A stretch of DNA of 64,000 nucleotides from Bacteroidota bacterium (GTDB lineage Bacteria > Bacteroidota > Bacteroidia > Bacteroidales > JAAYUG01), in NCBI GenBank assembly GCA_029571215.1, contig JAKPTE010000016.1:157500-221499 (forward strand), read 5' to 3'. Shown piece after piece: positions 61,894 to 64,000 of this stretch (position 1 is its first letter; every line of letters starts with the position of its first letter). The notes under the pieces were generated by a model. The model worked only from the letters and a program-made list of their open reading frames with translations, made no database searches and was not told the origin of the DNA. A program made the translations under genes and the position numbers.

Positions 61894-62718
61894 ATGTATG
61901 CATTCATTCATAGGTTGTTGATGCGGTTTCTGGCACTGGTAATTGCGTTATCTTTTTCACTTATTTCAGTCTACGGTCAGGGCGAAATTGATACGCAAAA
62001 GAAGATTTTCTACCGTGATGAAAGTTCTCTTGGGATTCTGCTTAATTCAAACGGATTTGGTCTGAGCTATCGGTATGGATGGTGGCTGGATGCAAGAAAT
62101 AAAAAGCTATGGGAAGGTGATTTTGTAACCCTTAAGCATCCGAAGGAAGTCAGGTATCCTTTTCTTTATCCCAATGCCCGATCCTTTATTTATGGTAAGC
62201 TGAACACGGTTTTTAATTTCAGAGTAATGCGCGGACATCAGTATGAGATGTACCGTAAAGTGGATAAGGGTGGAATATCAGTTAAATATTATTATGGAGC
62301 AGGGTTATCGGCAGCAGTTTACAAGCCGATTTATTATGATATTTATATTATGCCGGTTGGAGATTATTACCGCATTGAATCAAGAAAGTTTGATCCTTCC
62401 TATCACCCTGCTCAATATGCCGGGCGTTCCTCTTTTTTCAAGGGGTTCAATGAATTAAAAGCGCTGCCTGGCCTTTCCGGGCGATTTGGTGTAAGTTTCG
62501 ATTACAGCACCGTTGATGCCGCTCTTCACGCTCTGGAAGCAGGTATTGTGCTGGACATTTTCCCGAAAAAAATCCCCATTATGGCTACCAAACAAAACAA
62601 CCAGATTTTCCTGACCCTGTTTGTCAGTTATCGTTTCGGGAAGATCATTGACCGGCTGAAAGGGAAAGAATGGGAGAGCCCCTCTGATAGCAGCCAGCCG
62701 GCAGATGGGAAAGAATAA
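61894..62718 (+). CDS. Outer-membrane-type protein of unknown function, 274 aa
   Basis: A signal peptide (FLALVIALSFSLISVYG) is followed by a beta-rich sequence with alternating aromatic residues, such as LGILLNSNGFGLSYRYGWWL, FIYGKLNTVFNFRVMR and a final IFLTLFVSYRFGKIIDRLKG. This pattern fits an outer-membrane barrel. I do not recognise the family; it is not clearly PorT, PorG or an OmpA barrel. A possible promoter (TTTG at 61834, TATTTTTT at 61856) lies upstream. It directly follows the twin micro-lipoproteins. Confidence 0.7.
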   Translation: MYAFIHRLLMRFLALVIALSFSLISVYGQGEIDTQKKIFYRDESSLGILLNSNGFGLSYRYGWWLDARNKKLWEGDFVTLKHPKEVRYPFLYPNARSFIYGKLNTVFNFRVMRGHQYEMYRKVDKGGISVKYYYGAGLSAAVYKPIYYDIYIMPVGDYYRIESRKFDPSYHPAQYAGRSSFFKGFNELKALPGLSGRFGVSFDYSTVDAALHALEAGIVLDIFPKKIPIMATKQNNQIFLTLFVSYRFGKIIDRLKGKEWESPSDSSQPADGKE

Positions 62719-62749
62719 ACATCTCTCTGCAAAAGGAACTCTTCTTCAT

Positions 62750-62780
62750 TTTGATGATTCGTGTTTAATTGTTACCTTTG
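62750..62780 (+). promoter_or_regulatory. Promoter of gapA
   Basis: TTTG (62750-62753), 19-bp spacer and TACCTTTG (62773-62780) match the consensus exactly and predict a leader of about 40 nt before the ATG at 62828. Confidence 0.87.
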
Positions 62781-62791
62781 GGGTTCTTTAA

Positions 62792-63835
<1,044 letters not shown>

Positions 63836-63920
63836 AAAAACATTAACCATAGGAAGGGGATGTCTAAAAAGACAGAATTGTGTTTTATTTAAAACGAAGA
63901 CTTGTTAATAAAAGTTGAAA

Positions 63921-63951
63921 AGAGGGTGGAAAAAACACCCTCTTTTTTTTT
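63921..63951 (+). terminator. Intrinsic terminator of gapA
   Basis: AGAGGGTG and CACCCTCT form a perfect 8-bp stem around GAAAAAA, followed by a run of eight or more T. Confidence 0.92.
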
Positions 63952-64000
63952 GTTATCAGCACTGATATTGATACATTAGAGGTTGACAATTAAATAATCA

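Overview
This is a 64 kb stretch of a Bacteroidota chromosome, probably from the Bacteroidales/Marinilabiliales side. Several independent signs agree. Promoters follow the Bacteroidetes pattern TTTG-N19/20-TAnnTTTG, seen clearly before tRNA-Ser, the aspartokinase, rpsU and gapA. Shine-Dalgarno sequences are largely absent. The window carries a PorT-type type IX secretion gene, a TamL-type lipoprotein BamA homologue, a DUF3467 gene behind rpoC, and a GH106 alpha-L-rhamnosidase lipoprotein. The futalosine-pathway gene mqnA suggests menaquinone respiration. Almost everything is core genome; I see no prophage, IS element, CRISPR array or rRNA operon.

Layout. 1-3795 (-): 5' part of a very large secreted repeat protein that runs off the window. 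4072-6990 (-): three-gene proton-translocating transhydrogenase pntA1-pntA2-pntB. 7231-11346 (+): sucA-sucB of 2-oxoglutarate dehydrogenase. 11402-11674 (-): HU protein. 11675-12884: gene-poor stretch with tRNA-Ser, a 52-bp direct repeat of its 3' end plus terminator, and REP-like palindromes. 12885-18652: a Memo-family lipoprotein and a small surface-glycan group (two glycosyltransferases, an ABC exporter, a methyltransferase). 18628-31582: housekeeping and membrane genes (purB, mqnA, nfeD, nadD-gmk-yicC, MATE, tryptophanase, TauE/SafE, glyA, ClC). 31756-37237: an ectoine-type aspartokinase, a GH106 lipoprotein and a small lipoprotein.

37498-52525 is one long leftward block of gene-expression genes. 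In transcription order it runs rpsU, xerC/D, hpf, tRNA-Thr(TGT), tRNA-Tyr, tRNA-Gly, tRNA-Thr(GGT), tuf, tRNA-Trp, secE, nusG, rplK, rplA, rplJ, rplL, rpoB, rpoC, DUF3467, then a strong terminator. Strong hairpins sit between tuf and tRNA-Trp and between rplL and rpoB; the second looks like a transcription attenuator. 52685-60440 holds a helix-hairpin-helix protein with tamL, an rRNA methyltransferase, porT with ubiE/menG, an SDR dehydrogenase and an Ldh-family dehydrogenase. 60458-63951 holds a nitroreductase, two tandem 42-residue lipoproteins with a shared C-x4-CPAY-[AS]-DT motif, an unrecognised outer-membrane-type protein, and gapA with its terminator.

Most likely to be new: the twin micro-lipoproteins at 61492-61761 with the neighbouring outer-membrane protein; the duplicated tRNA-Ser end with its palindromes at 12274-12545; and the 366-bp higher-order repeat in the giant surface protein. 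Calls rest on reading the sequence and recalling family motifs; no database search was run.
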